A DNA stretch of 64,000 nucleotides from Deltaproteobacteria bacterium (GTDB lineage Bacteria; Desulfobacterota; DSM-4660; Desulfatiglandales; Desulfatiglandaceae): the NCBI GenBank assembly GCA_019308785.1, contig JAFDHL010000001.1, positions 1 to 64,000 on the forward strand. Direction: 5' to 3'. Made by a program: the position numbers and the translations under genes. The notes beneath the pieces are model-generated. The model saw only the letters and a list, made by a program, of their open reading frames with translations. It made no database searches and had not been told where the DNA came from. Positions 1 to 8,483 of the stretch are shown piece after piece. How positions within the stretch are numbered: the stretch's first letter is position 1; the number at the start of each line of letters is the position of its first letter.

Positions 1-113
1 CAGAATTTACGGCACGCTTCTATAATCCATGATCTGATGATCGCAGTCGGTGCAAGGTTAAAAGCCGGAGCGATATTCGGCATGAACTCCAGCGGATCGA
101 TTGTAAGTGCCAT
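1..113 (-). CDS. Adaptor-like structural protein, 5' part only
   Basis: Only the first 37 codons are present; the gene continues beyond the left edge. The ATG is preceded by a good ribosome site (AAGGAGAAGTT). The N-terminus reads MALTIDPLEFMPNIAP and continues with APTAIIRSWIIEACRKF. From memory this resembles the start of head-tail adaptor proteins of short-tailed phages, which open with a helix carrying an xxEACRxFC-type motif. It lies downstream of the capsid genes on the same strand, as expected for an adaptor. The role is inferred from a short fragment only. Confidence 0.6.
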   Translation of the reverse strand, partial: MALTIDPLEFMPNIAPAFNLAPTAIIRSWIIEACRKF

Positions 114-123
114 AACTTCTCCT

Positions 124-948
124 TTAAACCAGGGTAATGCTTCTGACCTGCATGTTGGTTACGGTCGCATTGGCCTGAAGCTCGTCCACACCTAAACTGA
201 AAAATCCAGGTGAAAACAAATAATCATAATAACGATAGCCCCACGACCAATCAGCCGTAGACTGTTGCAGGATTGTTGTGTAGGTGCCATCTGTATAAAG
301 GGTTAGTGTAAATTGACCGTTGTCAAAGGTTAGCTCAATGAAAAGATCGACACCGGTAAAGAGACCGGTAATCTGACTCTGGATTGTCCCCCCAGCATAA
401 AGACCTAAGTCAATATCAGGGGTATCATTGATGCTGGCCTGAAGATAAATAGTCGGTGCGGATGGATTTGCCACTTCGTCAGTTAGACGTAAAAGGTCCA
501 TTAGGCCCGAAAGAGCCCCTCCGGCATGGGTGGCATTTAGTGTAATCCGGAAACCAAAACGGTCGGTAAAAAAGTCTTTTCCAAAATTTTTGAAAATCCT
601 GGCATCAGCATTTTGATTTAAGGCAAGGTCTACCTGGTTGGCAGCCACCGTCAGGCGGCTATTGGGATCGGTTTCAATATAGGTAGTCCAGTCCTGAACA
701 GTCCAGACTTCATTAGACAGCGTATCAAAATCGTCTATCGGCCTTGGACGACCATCATCTACCCACTGACGATCCAGACGATATGGTGGCGTTATATCCT
801 GTGGATGACGTGGTTCCCAGCAGCTGTTACAAACTAACCAGCCCTGCCATTCCTTACGGCATTGAGACCGGTAATGTTTGAATCCGCAACGGTCGCAGAT
901 AACCAGGTGGTCGCCAGGATAATACTCCCTGTCGGTGTGTCTTGTCAC
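124..948 (-). CDS. Virion-associated protein with N-terminal zinc ribbon
   Basis: 274 residues. Residues ~18-48 form a zinc-ribbon-like segment with CDRC and CNSC pairs, followed by a WEPRHPQD motif. I have seen this layout in phage structural operons next to adaptor genes. The remaining ~200 residues are rich in beta-strand-like, Asp/Thr/Gly patterns, possibly a jelly-roll or LamG-like lectin fold. The stop codon is about 11 bases from the next gene start, so it is co-transcribed with the capsid genes. A minor virion or appendage component is likely; the exact role is unknown. Confidence 0.75.
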   Translation of the reverse strand: MTRHTDREYYPGDHLVICDRCGFKHYRSQCRKEWQGWLVCNSCWEPRHPQDITPPYRLDRQWVDDGRPRPIDDFDTLSNEVWTVQDWTTYIETDPNSRLTVAANQVDLALNQNADARIFKNFGKDFFTDRFGFRITLNATHAGGALSGLMDLLRLTDEVANPSAPTIYLQASINDTPDIDLGLYAGGTIQSQITGLFTGVDLFIELTFDNGQFTLTLYTDGTYTTILQQSTADWSWGYRYYDYLFSPGFFSLGVDELQANATVTNMQVRSITLV

Positions 949-964
949 GGCTTACCCCCATAGG

Positions 965-1570
965 TTATACAGACTTTTGGTCACTATGCGAAAATACCGG
1001 CGCACCACTGGTATAAGCGGTTATCTCATATTTAAACGCTGTGATACCACCATCGTAATGCAATCCGGTTACACCAGTCTTGTCGGTTTGATCGGCTTCA
1101 GCCACCCAAACGGGTGTTTCTCCAGCCAGGATCTTTTGGTTTGACCAAAACACTGTGTAGGTGGCAACAAAAGTACCGCTGACCATTATCCGATTGCCGT
1201 GGCAATATGGGTCTACAGGATATATAAAACTCGCTATACCATTGATACCAGCCTCAACACTACTTGCACCTGTACCAGCGTCTCCATAGATAGAAGTAAT
1301 CGCAGTGTAATAAAGCGTGGACGCTACAGTATTACCATTTATACCAGTGATGTCCTCTGTTTGAGGTTCACCGTTTTGACCCAGACCAACAATAGTAAAT
1401 ACAACCGTTGCGATATTGCCAGCGGATGTAAGCGTGACCTTTTGCGGTATAAATTTTCCGGCTGCCGCAGGAAGCAGTGCAAGATAACCGGCAGCTGCTA
1501 ATTGCTGTGAGGATGCCAGGTAATCAGTATCATTGGCAAGCGTATCGAAATTTATTTGTTTCGGACGCAT
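965..1570 (-). CDS. Structural protein, capsid-decoration type (inferred)
   Basis: 201 residues, Ala/Thr/Gly-rich, with short beta-like repeats (AAAGYLALLPAAAGKF, then VTLTSAGNIATVVFTIVG). It begins MRPKQINFDTLAND and has no membrane segment. It lies directly downstream of the major capsid gene on the same strand, separated by a 131-base gap with an inverted repeat. Similar small Ig-like proteins follow capsid genes in many phages and decorate the head or join the connector. That function is inferred from position and composition. A ribosome site (GGAGAATACTC) precedes the ATG. Confidence 0.7.
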   Translation of the reverse strand: MRPKQINFDTLANDTDYLASSQQLAAAGYLALLPAAAGKFIPQKVTLTSAGNIATVVFTIVGLGQNGEPQTEDITGINGNTVASTLYYTAITSIYGDAGTGASSVEAGINGIASFIYPVDPYCHGNRIMVSGTFVATYTVFWSNQKILAGETPVWVAEADQTDKTGVTGLHYDGGITAFKYEITAYTSGAPVFSHSDQKSV

Positions 1571-1606
1571 GAGTATTCTCCGTTTTAAAAACAGTTATAG
1601 TGTAAG

Positions 1607-1653
1607 TGCCCAGGATGGGCAAGGAGCGCAAGAACCTAAACCTGTCCTGGGCA
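1607..1653 (-). other. Inverted repeat downstream of the major capsid gene
   Basis: A perfect 9-bp inverted repeat (TGCCCAGGA / TCCTGGGCA) with a 29-base loop lies in the 131-base gap after the capsid stop codon. No clear T-run follows on the minus strand, so a classical terminator is not supported. It may instead stabilise or process the abundant capsid mRNA. The rest of the gap shows nothing recognisable. Confidence 0.45.
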
Positions 1654-1701
1654 AGAGGTTGCAGCACAGGCCACAACCCCTATTTTAGCCACAGGCGGTT
1701 T

Positions 1702-2565
1702 TTAAGCGCCAGCAGATCCGTATATACCACGCTTGTCGGAAGCGCCCCAGGAAGCCCTGAATGTAGATTTGAAACGGGCGTTCTCGGTATCAAAATCATT
1801 ATCGGTATCAAACTCGTCGCTTCGACGGTTAAAATACTTCAAACCGTCTGGGCAATCTGTTTTGATATACCAACTATCCTGGTCGGTAAGATAATGATTA
1901 ATAACCACTTCTGGGATCATACCCAACGCACGAATTGCGTTGATGTCATTGTCTGCCGATGTCACACGCAGTTCAGATCTCAGGATTCTGGTGGACTCAA
2001 AAGTATTATCCACAGCCACGACCAACTTCATTGGCCGTACAGCAATCCGAAGACCTCGATCATTAGTGAAATTGGCAATATCAATGCACGCTTGCTCAAG
2101 TGCAGCTTCAGATAAATCAGCCGGTGTTTCCAATTCATTCGACCACACGCCTCCCGCTACATTGGGATGCAGGGTAGAAATCATCTCTACACCATCACCG
2201 AAAACATAATCCGAGTTAAAGGCGCGATTGAGGATATTCGCACCCAGTATTTCCTTGGTTTGGCGGATTGAAAACGCCAAAGCCCTGGCTCTTTTCAATG
2301 CCACAGTCCCCGCGATCCCATCTTCCCACATCTCTCGTGTGATGATGAAACCTAAACTGTAGGTCCCATGAACATATCTATCAATGAAACCCTGACGAGC
2401 GTCGTCGTAAGCTGTCCCTCGTCCTTCAGGTTTCTCTTGGGCCAGACCAAAAGACGAAATTCCTACGTCTTCCTCAAAGGCCAGTTGGGATTGCTCCTCG
2501 TCAAAGATCTCCGTAAATTCTGTCGGATACTCAGAATAGGCAAGCCCGTACCATTTGTTAACGCC
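1702..2565 (-). CDS. Major capsid protein, exon 2 (main body)
   Basis: Encodes residues 16-302 of the capsid subunit after splicing; exon 1 is at 3411-3455. The unspliced frame would begin at an ATG whose G is the last intron base. The spliced junction reads ...DLWP|GVNKWYGLAYSEYP, a tryptophan-rich N-terminal motif I know from HK97-fold capsid proteins of this phage type. The C-terminal part (YIKTDCPDGLKYFNRR, later FRASWGASDKRGIYGS) fits the strand-rich A domain. Its place after scaffold and decoration genes agrees. Family assignment is from pattern and context, not a search. Confidence 0.88.
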   Translation of the reverse strand, partial: GVNKWYGLAYSEYPTEFTEIFDEEQSQLAFEEDVGISSFGLAQEKPEGRGTAYDDARQGFIDRYVHGTYSLGFIITREMWEDGIAGTVALKRARALAFSIRQTKEILGANILNRAFNSDYVFGDGVEMISTLHPNVAGGVWSNELETPADLSEAALEQACIDIANFTNDRGLRIAVRPMKLVVAVDNTFESTRILRSELRVTSADNDINAIRALGMIPEVVINHYLTDQDSWYIKTDCPDGLKYFNRRSDEFDTDNDFDTENARFKSTFRASWGASDKRGIYGSAGA

Positions 2566-3410
2566 CATTGATAATGTTCAGGCAAATTCGCTCTAATCTT
2601 GCCCCGCCTTTCGGCAGCTGCATGTTTCCATGCAGATCAGACTATATCACAGCCCGTTTCAGGGCCTCCCCCGTTTCCAGCCACTTGGCCGTACTTCCTT
2701 GCGGAATAGTCGTTGCACGTTCATGATAACGGCATTTATAACCTTTATAATGGTTCCATCGACCCATCGCTACTTGCAATAGATTGTTGTGGAATAATTT
2801 GTCGCGTTTCCATCTCCGACAAAATTGCCTTAATCCCATTGCAACATGCTCAACGCCATTGGGATCAGTAATAATAAAGGTTTTGTGGCGGGGACTTTTT
2901 CGACCCGACATATTTCTGCCGGTTGGAACCCCTTTTTTAGATTTTGAAATTTTTTGTCCCCAGGTAATCTTGCGCCCAGTAAATATCTTTCTGAGCTTTT
3001 CCCTGGTTTCATCACTCACAAAATCTCCACCTATTGTCATATTATAACCGTTTTGATAGGTATCATACTCTTTGATCATCGCCGTTTCTGTAGTGTTTAA
3101 ACCGTCTTGGTCGAAACAACTACAAAACACTTGAAAATCAAATGCGTCCAGACCATATTTTTTAAAAGCTAAATATATCTTATGGTCACGCTCTTTGGAT
3201 TTAAAACGATAAATATGCTCACCTTTTCGGCGAGCTATACCCTGGGTAGTCTGGCCAAAATAAGATTTACCATTCACCCTGTTTTTAATCCTATATATGA
3301 TTCCGTATCGTTTCATGCTTCGCTCAGTATTGTCCTCGTCTTTACGTTAGGAGTTTCACTGAATTAAAGGGATTTGCTACAGATGTTGCCATCTGAAGGC
3401 CCAACGTTTT
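2566..3410 (-). ncRNA. Group I intron (IA2-like) in the major capsid gene
   Basis: An 845-base self-splicing intron. P1 is exon GGCCU with intron GGGCC. The adjacent AAACGUU can pair with exon 2 GGCGUU as a 6-bp P10. P7 is a perfect 6-bp helix, GACTAT (2706-2711) with ATAGTC (2640-2645). Downstream are a 7-bp CTGCATG/CATGCAG hairpin with a GAAA loop, a GCC-GAAA-GGC hairpin, and a terminal G. From memory, the 3' third (ATATAGTCTG, CTGCATGG, CTGAACAT) closely resembles the T4 td intron. It holds a GIY-YIG endonuclease gene. Splicing itself is inferred. Confidence 0.9.
2642..3316 (-). CDS. GIY-YIG homing endonuclease inside the capsid-gene intron
   Basis: 224 residues. The N-terminus has the GIY-YIG nuclease pattern (YGIIYRIKNRVNGKSYFGQTT, residues 4-24 region), then R29 and a downstream Glu region. 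Residues ~105-200 are basic and carry short DNA-binding repeats of the NUMOD type. Such enzymes cut intronless alleles and spread the intron. The last ~25 codons, including the TAG at 2642-2644, run through the ribozyme core (P7, P3, P8), so the same bases serve protein and RNA. The arrangement parallels T4 td and I-TevI. Confidence 0.9.
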   Translation of the reverse strand: MKRYGIIYRIKNRVNGKSYFGQTTQGIARRKGEHIYRFKSKERDHKIYLAFKKYGLDAFDFQVFCSCFDQDGLNTTETAMIKEYDTYQNGYNMTIGGDFVSDETREKLRKIFTGRKITWGQKISKSKKGVPTGRNMSGRKSPRHKTFIITDPNGVEHVAMGLRQFCRRWKRDKLFHNNLLQVAMGRWNHYKGYKCRYHERATTIPQGSTAKWLETGEALKRAVI

Positions 3411-3455
3411 AGGCCATAGGTCCTTGGCGAATGATCCAGTTGTAATAACAGGCAT
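3411..3455 (-). CDS. Major capsid protein, exon 1 (15 codons)
   Basis: Starts with ATG behind a strong ribosome site (AAGGGAGGTATGTT) and encodes MPVITTGSFAKDLWP. After the CCT proline codon the frame enters the group I intron. The exon end GGCCT pairs with GGGCC inside the intron (helix P1), leaving the U-G pair expected at a group I 5' splice site. Joining to GGC GTT AAC at 2565 gives ...WPGVNKW and a 302-residue protein. ORF callers that need about 60 codons would miss this exon. Confidence 0.85.
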
Positions 3456-3483
3456 AACATACCTCCCTTATCGGTTCGCCAGG

Positions 3484-4077
3484 TTAAACCCCAAGCTCCT
3501 GGTTAAATGCGTGTTCGTTAATAAATACCCACCACTTGGCATGTTCGCCCAGCTCATTATCCAAACCTGGTGCCAGGCGTAAGATTCTGATCTGTTCAGT
3601 GGCAGCTGTCTCTCCGACGTTATTCAGTTCTACGCCGGAAAGTCCCGTGTCAACGTTCCCACTGCCAACTACAATCGGTGCATTGTTCCCGATTTGGGCA
3701 GCGGTTAATGCCGTTCCTCCGGAGACCTCCTGGATCTCAAAAATAAGATCCATGTCGTCTGCCACAAAGACATACATATCTTCATTGGCAAGACGATAGC
3801 GCTTTTCAAGGCTGTTAACCATAGCTGCGATCTCTGGTGTGAGACCAAAGCCCATAACAACACCGGCGATCAGGTTGGTCGTACCCGCCACTGCTTGTTT
3901 TACAGTGGGGTATTTACCTGACGCATCGGCTGCTCCGGCAAGAGTTACCGGATCACCAATGAAAAGTGCTACTGCATCGGATGCTGGCACAAAGTAAGGA
4001 TTTATTTCGCCATTATAGGGATTTCCGTTCATATGCTTGACCGGACGTAGCCCTCTTGGACGATCAATATTAGCCAT
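3484..4077 (-). CDS. Capsid-associated structural protein (decoration or stabilising)
   Basis: 197 residues, starting MANIDRPRGLRPVKHMNG, a signature I recognise from a widespread phage structural family encoded beside the major capsid gene. It has small beta-rich segments with conserved FVPASDAVALFIGDPV and GVVMGFG patterns, and no signal peptide or membrane segment. It lies immediately upstream of the capsid gene in the operon. A head decoration or capsid-stabilising role is inferred from context. Confidence 0.75.
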   Translation of the reverse strand: MANIDRPRGLRPVKHMNGNPYNGEINPYFVPASDAVALFIGDPVTLAGAADASGKYPTVKQAVAGTTNLIAGVVMGFGLTPEIAAMVNSLEKRYRLANEDMYVFVADDMDLIFEIQEVSGGTALTAAQIGNNAPIVVGSGNVDTGLSGVELNNVGETAATEQIRILRLAPGLDNELGEHAKWWVFINEHAFNQELGV

Positions 4078-4123
4078 AATTTTTACCTCCTACTTCACGG
4101 CCAGCTGCAAAAGTATAAAACAA

Positions 4124-4765
4124 TCAAAAATGTCCCTGATCCATATCTATATCCGCCACATCTTTCGGCGGAGGGGTCATGGCTGATTCAGCTTTAACAC
4201 TCCCATAGTGGCCATTTTTTTTAGGTCTACGTTTAATTTGAGCTTCCATTTCGTCCAGGCGTCTTGCTTTTCTCGCCTGATCTTCATTGAACCAGTCTTC
4301 CCGTATCTCCATTAAAACAGCCTGTTGACCACCGCCAACTTCCTCTACAACCGCAGATCCAAGTGGTGTCGTTCCTCTCGGTTGGCTTCCGGCCTTTATT
4401 ACCCCGGGATTATCCGGATCATAAGTTTGGTCGGTAACCATCTGATATCCTGCATCCTCAAACATTTGGACTCTGCCTGGTTGAACATTCACAAATCTGC
4501 GTTTATAGCCTGGCCGTCTCGGCGCTGTTAGCCGATTCCTTTGTCCTACAGGGATCCTTTCTTTCCGACGCACTTCGGAATCAATACGCTCAAGAGCATA
4601 GCCCTCAACCGGTTTTCCGTCGTCCTGCGCCGTCCAGGGGATCCTCTGATAATCTTTACCCTGCTTGGCCATAGCAGCAATACGCAAATCCGCTGCCCTT
4701 GCTGTGGCAAATGGTAAGCCATTTGTACGAAGCACTATTTTGTGTTCTTGGTTTTCTTGGTCCAC
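4124..4765 (-). CDS. Head-module protein with a PGRVQMFEDAGY motif
   Basis: 213 residues, highly charged and probably partly disordered. The middle has KRRFVNVQPGRVQMFEDAGY, a short motif recurrent in phage genes between scaffold and capsid. The C-terminal third is rich in Lys/Arg then Pro/Asp (DEMEAQIKRRPKKNG, MTPPPKD). It overlaps no neighbour and is in the capsid operon. A head-assembly accessory role is likely, but no enzymatic motif is visible. Confidence 0.65.
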   Translation of the reverse strand: MDQENQEHKIVLRTNGLPFATARAADLRIAAMAKQGKDYQRIPWTAQDDGKPVEGYALERIDSEVRRKERIPVGQRNRLTAPRRPGYKRRFVNVQPGRVQMFEDAGYQMVTDQTYDPDNPGVIKAGSQPRGTTPLGSAVVEEVGGGQQAVLMEIREDWFNEDQARKARRLDEMEAQIKRRPKKNGHYGSVKAESAMTPPPKDVADIDMDQGHF

Positions 4766-4789
4766 AATTCCTCCTCGCCGTCTTTACGG

Positions 4790-5710
4790 CTACCTTCCTA
4801 TGATGTTACCTATTTTGACCTGTTCGTCCACATACTCCTGCACTGTCATCACCTTTTGTTTTTCATAAAACCTGGCAAACTTCTGCTGATCGGGCGACAG
4901 ATCATTAATGGTATATTTTTGTTTAGCTCCAGGACCGGTTTGGCGGGTCTGCCCACCAACTACAGTCTGTTGCTGATTTTGCTGGCCAGTAACTACCTTC
5001 TGGCCTGACAAAGCTTTTCCTTTAAATGCTTCTGGAAACATGGTTATGGCAACTTCGGACAGTTTCTCAAAATAAGTATCGTCCGGCAAACCTCTAAAGC
5101 GCTCACTTTGAGCATCTATATAGTTTGTCATCTCTGTATTTTTGCCGTACCAGGAGTTTTCAGCCATCCACTGTGCGGATTTTGCTTTAAAGTCTCCCGT
5201 TCCTGTCTGTTGCTGAGCTTGCTGCTGTGCAGCCGGCTCGTCCATGTCTTTTTTCGATTTTTGCAAATTTTCAATTTGGCCATCGACTTCTTTGACTTTC
5301 CCCTTGTCAGAATTTTCGATATGCACATCCCGCTTTTCCTTAAGATTTGCAATCTCGTTGTCGATTCTGGCCTGTTCTACTTTAGCAACTTTAGTATAGG
5401 TCGTCTTTAAGTTCTGCATACCAGCCACCAGTTCCTCGTTAGTGGCCTTTAAAGAATTGAGCGTCTTTACGGTAGTATCCTGGATCTGTTTTGAATCTAT
5501 GATATACTGATCAGCGCTCTTAAATGGTCTACCGGAGTTTTCGTCATGCTCCGGATTCCAACCCATCTTCATTGCCAGAACCTCGACTTCACCATACTGT
5601 TTCTCTCCACCCCCTGCTTCTTTTTGCACCCCAGTGCCGTCTCCGGCAAGGGGTTTGTCGCCGGTAGTAACTATAACCTCCGGCGCTGCTTCTCCTTGTA
5701 ATCCATCCAT
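4790..5710 (-). CDS. Scaffolding protein
   Basis: 306 residues, very rich in Lys, Glu and Gln, with a long predicted coiled coil (~70-165), glutamine tracts (AAQQQAQQQTG, QQNQQQTVVGGQ) and a helical C-terminus (SPDQQKFARFYEKQKVMT, then VQEYVDEQVKIGNIIGR). This composition and the place between portal and capsid genes are typical of phage scaffolds, which template procapsid assembly and then leave the head. No protease gene is apparent nearby. Confidence 0.78.
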   Translation of the reverse strand: MDGLQGEAAPEVIVTTGDKPLAGDGTGVQKEAGGGEKQYGEVEVLAMKMGWNPEHDENSGRPFKSADQYIIDSKQIQDTTVKTLNSLKATNEELVAGMQNLKTTYTKVAKVEQARIDNEIANLKEKRDVHIENSDKGKVKEVDGQIENLQKSKKDMDEPAAQQQAQQQTGTGDFKAKSAQWMAENSWYGKNTEMTNYIDAQSERFRGLPDDTYFEKLSEVAITMFPEAFKGKALSGQKVVTGQQNQQQTVVGGQTRQTGPGAKQKYTINDLSPDQQKFARFYEKQKVMTVQEYVDEQVKIGNIIGR

Positions 5711-5722
5711 AATTCCTCTCCT

Positions 5723-6073
5723 TTATTGTTTTAAGACAAGATCAACGGCTGGCGGTTCTTCCAGCATTTTGCCCACTACATCCTGGTCCTGAAGAAGTTG
5801 AAAAGTCTTCTTCCCCCAGTTAAACTGCGTGCCACCGTATCTGGCATAAATAACCCTATCGCCTATCTTTGCCGCTATCTCCTTGCCATCTCCGTTATTC
5901 CAACAGATTTCAGCTCTGGGGCCAATGGCCACCAGCGTACCCTGGGTAACAGCGTTTTGCTCCTGCTGCCGTGTACCTGATGGTACAATAATAAGCCCAC
6001 CGGCTGTCTTTTCCCCAACCTTGTCGGGCACAATCACTACCTTAGTTCCTTCCGGATCAATCGGACAATCCAT
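5723..6073 (-). CDS. GroES-like co-chaperonin
   Basis: 116 residues from the ATG behind AAGGAGGAACTT; a longer frame starting 30 bases upstream lacks such a site. Features of the GroES fold are visible: a mobile-loop segment EKTAGGLIIVPSG (21-33), QGTLVAIGP (44-52) and IGDRVIYARYGGTQF (70-84). Phage co-chaperonins such as T4 gp31 replace host GroES so that GroEL can fold the large capsid protein. Lying between portal and scaffold fits this use. The start overlaps the end of the small upstream gene by 17 bases. Confidence 0.85.
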   Translation of the reverse strand: MDCPIDPEGTKVVIVPDKVGEKTAGGLIIVPSGTRQQEQNAVTQGTLVAIGPRAEICWNNGDGKEIAAKIGDRVIYARYGGTQFNWGKKTFQLLQDQDVVGKMLEEPPAVDLVLKQ

Positions 6074-6278
6074 AAGTTCCTCCTTCCCCATCCTCATATT
6101 CAATATTTAACACTAAATCAATCCCCTTAATCATGCCGACTAACTCGGCTGTCTTTTCAGCTGTGGCTCCAGCGTCACCCAAAAGAGATTGGCCGGTACT
6201 AAGCGTTATCTGTAATAGACGCTTTTCTTCCCGAAGTCCTTTAAGAATCTCGTTTGTGATCGGCAGTGTTTTCCACAA
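6057..6278 (-). CDS. Small helical protein between portal and co-chaperonin
   Basis: 73 residues. The frame is open farther upstream inside the portal gene, but the likely start is the TTG at 6278, just after the portal stop and behind AAGGAAAG. The sequence is helical and polar (LREEKRLLQITLSTGQSL, then EKTAELVGMIKGIDLVLNI). It ends in TGA overlapping the co-chaperonin start, which suggests translational coupling. No family recognised; a head-assembly accessory is possible. Confidence 0.6.
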   Translation of the reverse strand: MWKTLPITNEILKGLREEKRLLQITLSTGQSLLGDAGATAEKTAELVGMIKGIDLVLNIEYEDGEGGTYGLSD

Positions 6279-6291
6279 ACCGAAACTTTCC

Positions 6292-8481
6292 TTAGATAGC
6301 TCCTCCTGGTTGGACTGCTGCACCTGCTCCTCCTTGCTGTGGCATGCCTCCTGGTGGCATCGGCTGTCCTTCTCCGGCACCCTGTTGGCCACCACCTTGC
6401 TGCGCTTCTCTGCGCTGTTGATCCTCGTATTGTTTCTTTTTAAGATCTGCTTCCAGATCCACCCTTTTAGCATTAATCACAGCGGCCAAATGACCGACCT
6501 GTGTTTTATATTCTTCTATCTGTGGCCCCATCTCTGCCGCTTCGGCCAGGGCCATAGCTTTAACTGCCTCTGCCTGAAGCTTGACCATTTTGTAAAAGGT
6601 CTCAGCATCTTTTATCATTACCTCTTTTTCCTCTAAGTCCAGCTTTCTTTCGGCCTGTTGAACCTTGGCCATTTCGATAGACATCTGCTGTTGGTGCATA
6701 ATTAAAGGAATATTGGGTGGCGGTTCTTCAGGTATTAACTCTTTCCAGTTATCTATCTGAATCGCGTCTAAATATCGATACAGGATTTTCTGGTCGTCCA
6801 GGCCCTTGCCCATAACCTGCATCAAGGCTTCAGCCTTTATAATTTTTTGAGTATCGGAAACATCAGCTGTGGAACTTACCGGTCCAATGTCCAGATCGGA
6901 AGGATCATAATCAATCCTGGGATCAAATTCCCCTTCGTCGTAAAGATCAAGAATCCGATTATATTCTTCAGGGGTGGTATAAAGCATGTTCAAGCGTTGA
7001 ATTTTAATAAATTCACTTTTCAGCGCTCGATGAATCCTTTTATAAATTGAAGAAAAAACCTTAAGCCCCTGCTCGATCAATGCCAGAGTAGTGGTAGCGG
7101 GCACATTCGGCTGACGCTGCTCTCCCGACAGAACTTCTGCTTGTGAGGCCAGGTCCTTGGCGGCCTCTAACATTAGTCCTAACAATTGAAACAGCGTAGC
7201 CGACGGCTCTTTGGTAGGCAGGGGGAAAATGCTTTTACGCAGGTCGTCTCCTGCGGATTTAATAAATTTCCATTCACCAGCTTTAAATTTAACCGATCCT
7301 GATCCACCGGCTTTCATTAAGCGGATTCCGCGATTAATAAAGCCGGACTGGCGATTTTGAATTGTACCAGAGTCAAGCAACTGGTTTATAATTGAATTAA
7401 CGGTTTCATTGACTGGAGAAAGCAGGATTCCGAAACCCAGACCATAAAAGTTAGCATCAAAGTCCGGAAAGAAAAGATAACGGGTAAAATACTGATCAGG
7501 TATAATCTTAATGATTTCATTGTTGGAATTGCGAAGAACAGAAGTCGCTCTAAAGCGCGGAACAATCCGCATCACTTCCTGTGACGCTTTATGAATTGTT
7601 ACAATATAGGGCTCTTTATAACCGTCACCGTCCAGATCCAGCCAACGGTGTTGCTCTAAAAATATATAGGTAGCTTCAGTATCCTGAACATTATCATTTT
7701 TATTTTTCTTTTCATCTTCAGAGGTATCCGGTTGTTTATTCTCAATGCCAGCGTCACGCCATAAACCGGATCGAGTATGCTCTAAATAGCTGTTTTTGGT
7801 CAACTCAACAACATGCGTAGCCCTGGGAGCCGTCTCCATAGACTTAGCCCAATAGTTAACTATCAGCTGTTCAGGATCCACATATTCGGAAATTGTAGTG
7901 TTATCGATAAAGTTTCGATAGGTTTTCTTGAAGGCACAGCCTAAAAGCGGCATGGAAATCAACAACTGGTCCATCTCGTCTTCCCATCCGGTAGTGGCAG
8001 CCGACAGCTGGGCGTTCATATGAACCCTCACGCGCTCTGCCCGTTTTTTCTTCTCTCCGCTTTCGTCAGCTCCGAACACATTAACCTTAACGTAATCTTC
8101 ACCCTTAACAATATTACCATAGGCTCTGGATGAAAACTGAATACAGGCTGTAGAAATTAACGGGTATTTAATATTTGAGGTTACTTCTCCGCCCCAGGTT
8201 TTTGTCGCTCTCAGCTGGCGTGCCAGCTTCAGGGCATCTACCATCCGTTTTTCCCAGTCGGATCTTGAGTCTTTGTCGATCTGATATTCGTCTTTCACTG
8301 TACGGCCAATGGTTAAAAGTTCAGTCTCGGTTAGCTCCTCGGCAACATTTTCCGCCTGAAGCATCATATCTAAAATATCAACACCTTCGTGTGAAGGCAG
8401 CTCGGCTTCTTCTATCGGCACATCTTCTGTTGGAAGCTGGCTTGTATCCATTGGATTCCTGGTGGTTGTTGCAGCTGGCAT
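6292..8481 (-). CDS. Portal protein
   Basis: 729 residues, the size of podoviral portals. The N-terminal third contains the aromatic core segment (KTWGGEVTSNIKYPLISTA) and the middle a long clip/stem-like helical region. The C-terminus is coiled coil (QQQMSIEMAKVQQAERKLD) followed by a Gly/Gln/Pro-rich tail. Twelve copies would form the ring through which DNA enters and leaves. It lies 2 bases from the large terminase, the usual pairing. The family is inferred from size, order and composition. Confidence 0.85.
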   Translation of the reverse strand: MPAATTTRNPMDTSQLPTEDVPIEEAELPSHEGVDILDMMLQAENVAEELTETELLTIGRTVKDEYQIDKDSRSDWEKRMVDALKLARQLRATKTWGGEVTSNIKYPLISTACIQFSSRAYGNIVKGEDYVKVNVFGADESGEKKKRAERVRVHMNAQLSAATTGWEDEMDQLLISMPLLGCAFKKTYRNFIDNTTISEYVDPEQLIVNYWAKSMETAPRATHVVELTKNSYLEHTRSGLWRDAGIENKQPDTSEDEKKNKNDNVQDTEATYIFLEQHRWLDLDGDGYKEPYIVTIHKASQEVMRIVPRFRATSVLRNSNNEIIKIIPDQYFTRYLFFPDFDANFYGLGFGILLSPVNETVNSIINQLLDSGTIQNRQSGFINRGIRLMKAGGSGSVKFKAGEWKFIKSAGDDLRKSIFPLPTKEPSATLFQLLGLMLEAAKDLASQAEVLSGEQRQPNVPATTTLALIEQGLKVFSSIYKRIHRALKSEFIKIQRLNMLYTTPEEYNRILDLYDEGEFDPRIDYDPSDLDIGPVSSTADVSDTQKIIKAEALMQVMGKGLDDQKILYRYLDAIQIDNWKELIPEEPPPNIPLIMHQQQMSIEMAKVQQAERKLDLEEKEVMIKDAETFYKMVKLQAEAVKAMALAEAAEMGPQIEEYKTQVGHLAAVINAKRVDLEADLKKKQYEDQQRREAQQGGGQQGAGEGQPMPPGGMPQQGGAGAAVQPGGAI

Positions 8482-8483
8482 TA

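Noticed and set aside
1606-2115. Plus-strand frame of 169 codons opposite the capsid gene
   Set aside because: It mirrors the capsid exon on the other strand and has no start signal.
2642-3455. Reading the capsid gene as starting at the ATG at 2568
   Set aside because: That ATG includes the last intron base; the start lacks a ribosome site, and exon 1 plus intron signals explain the region better.
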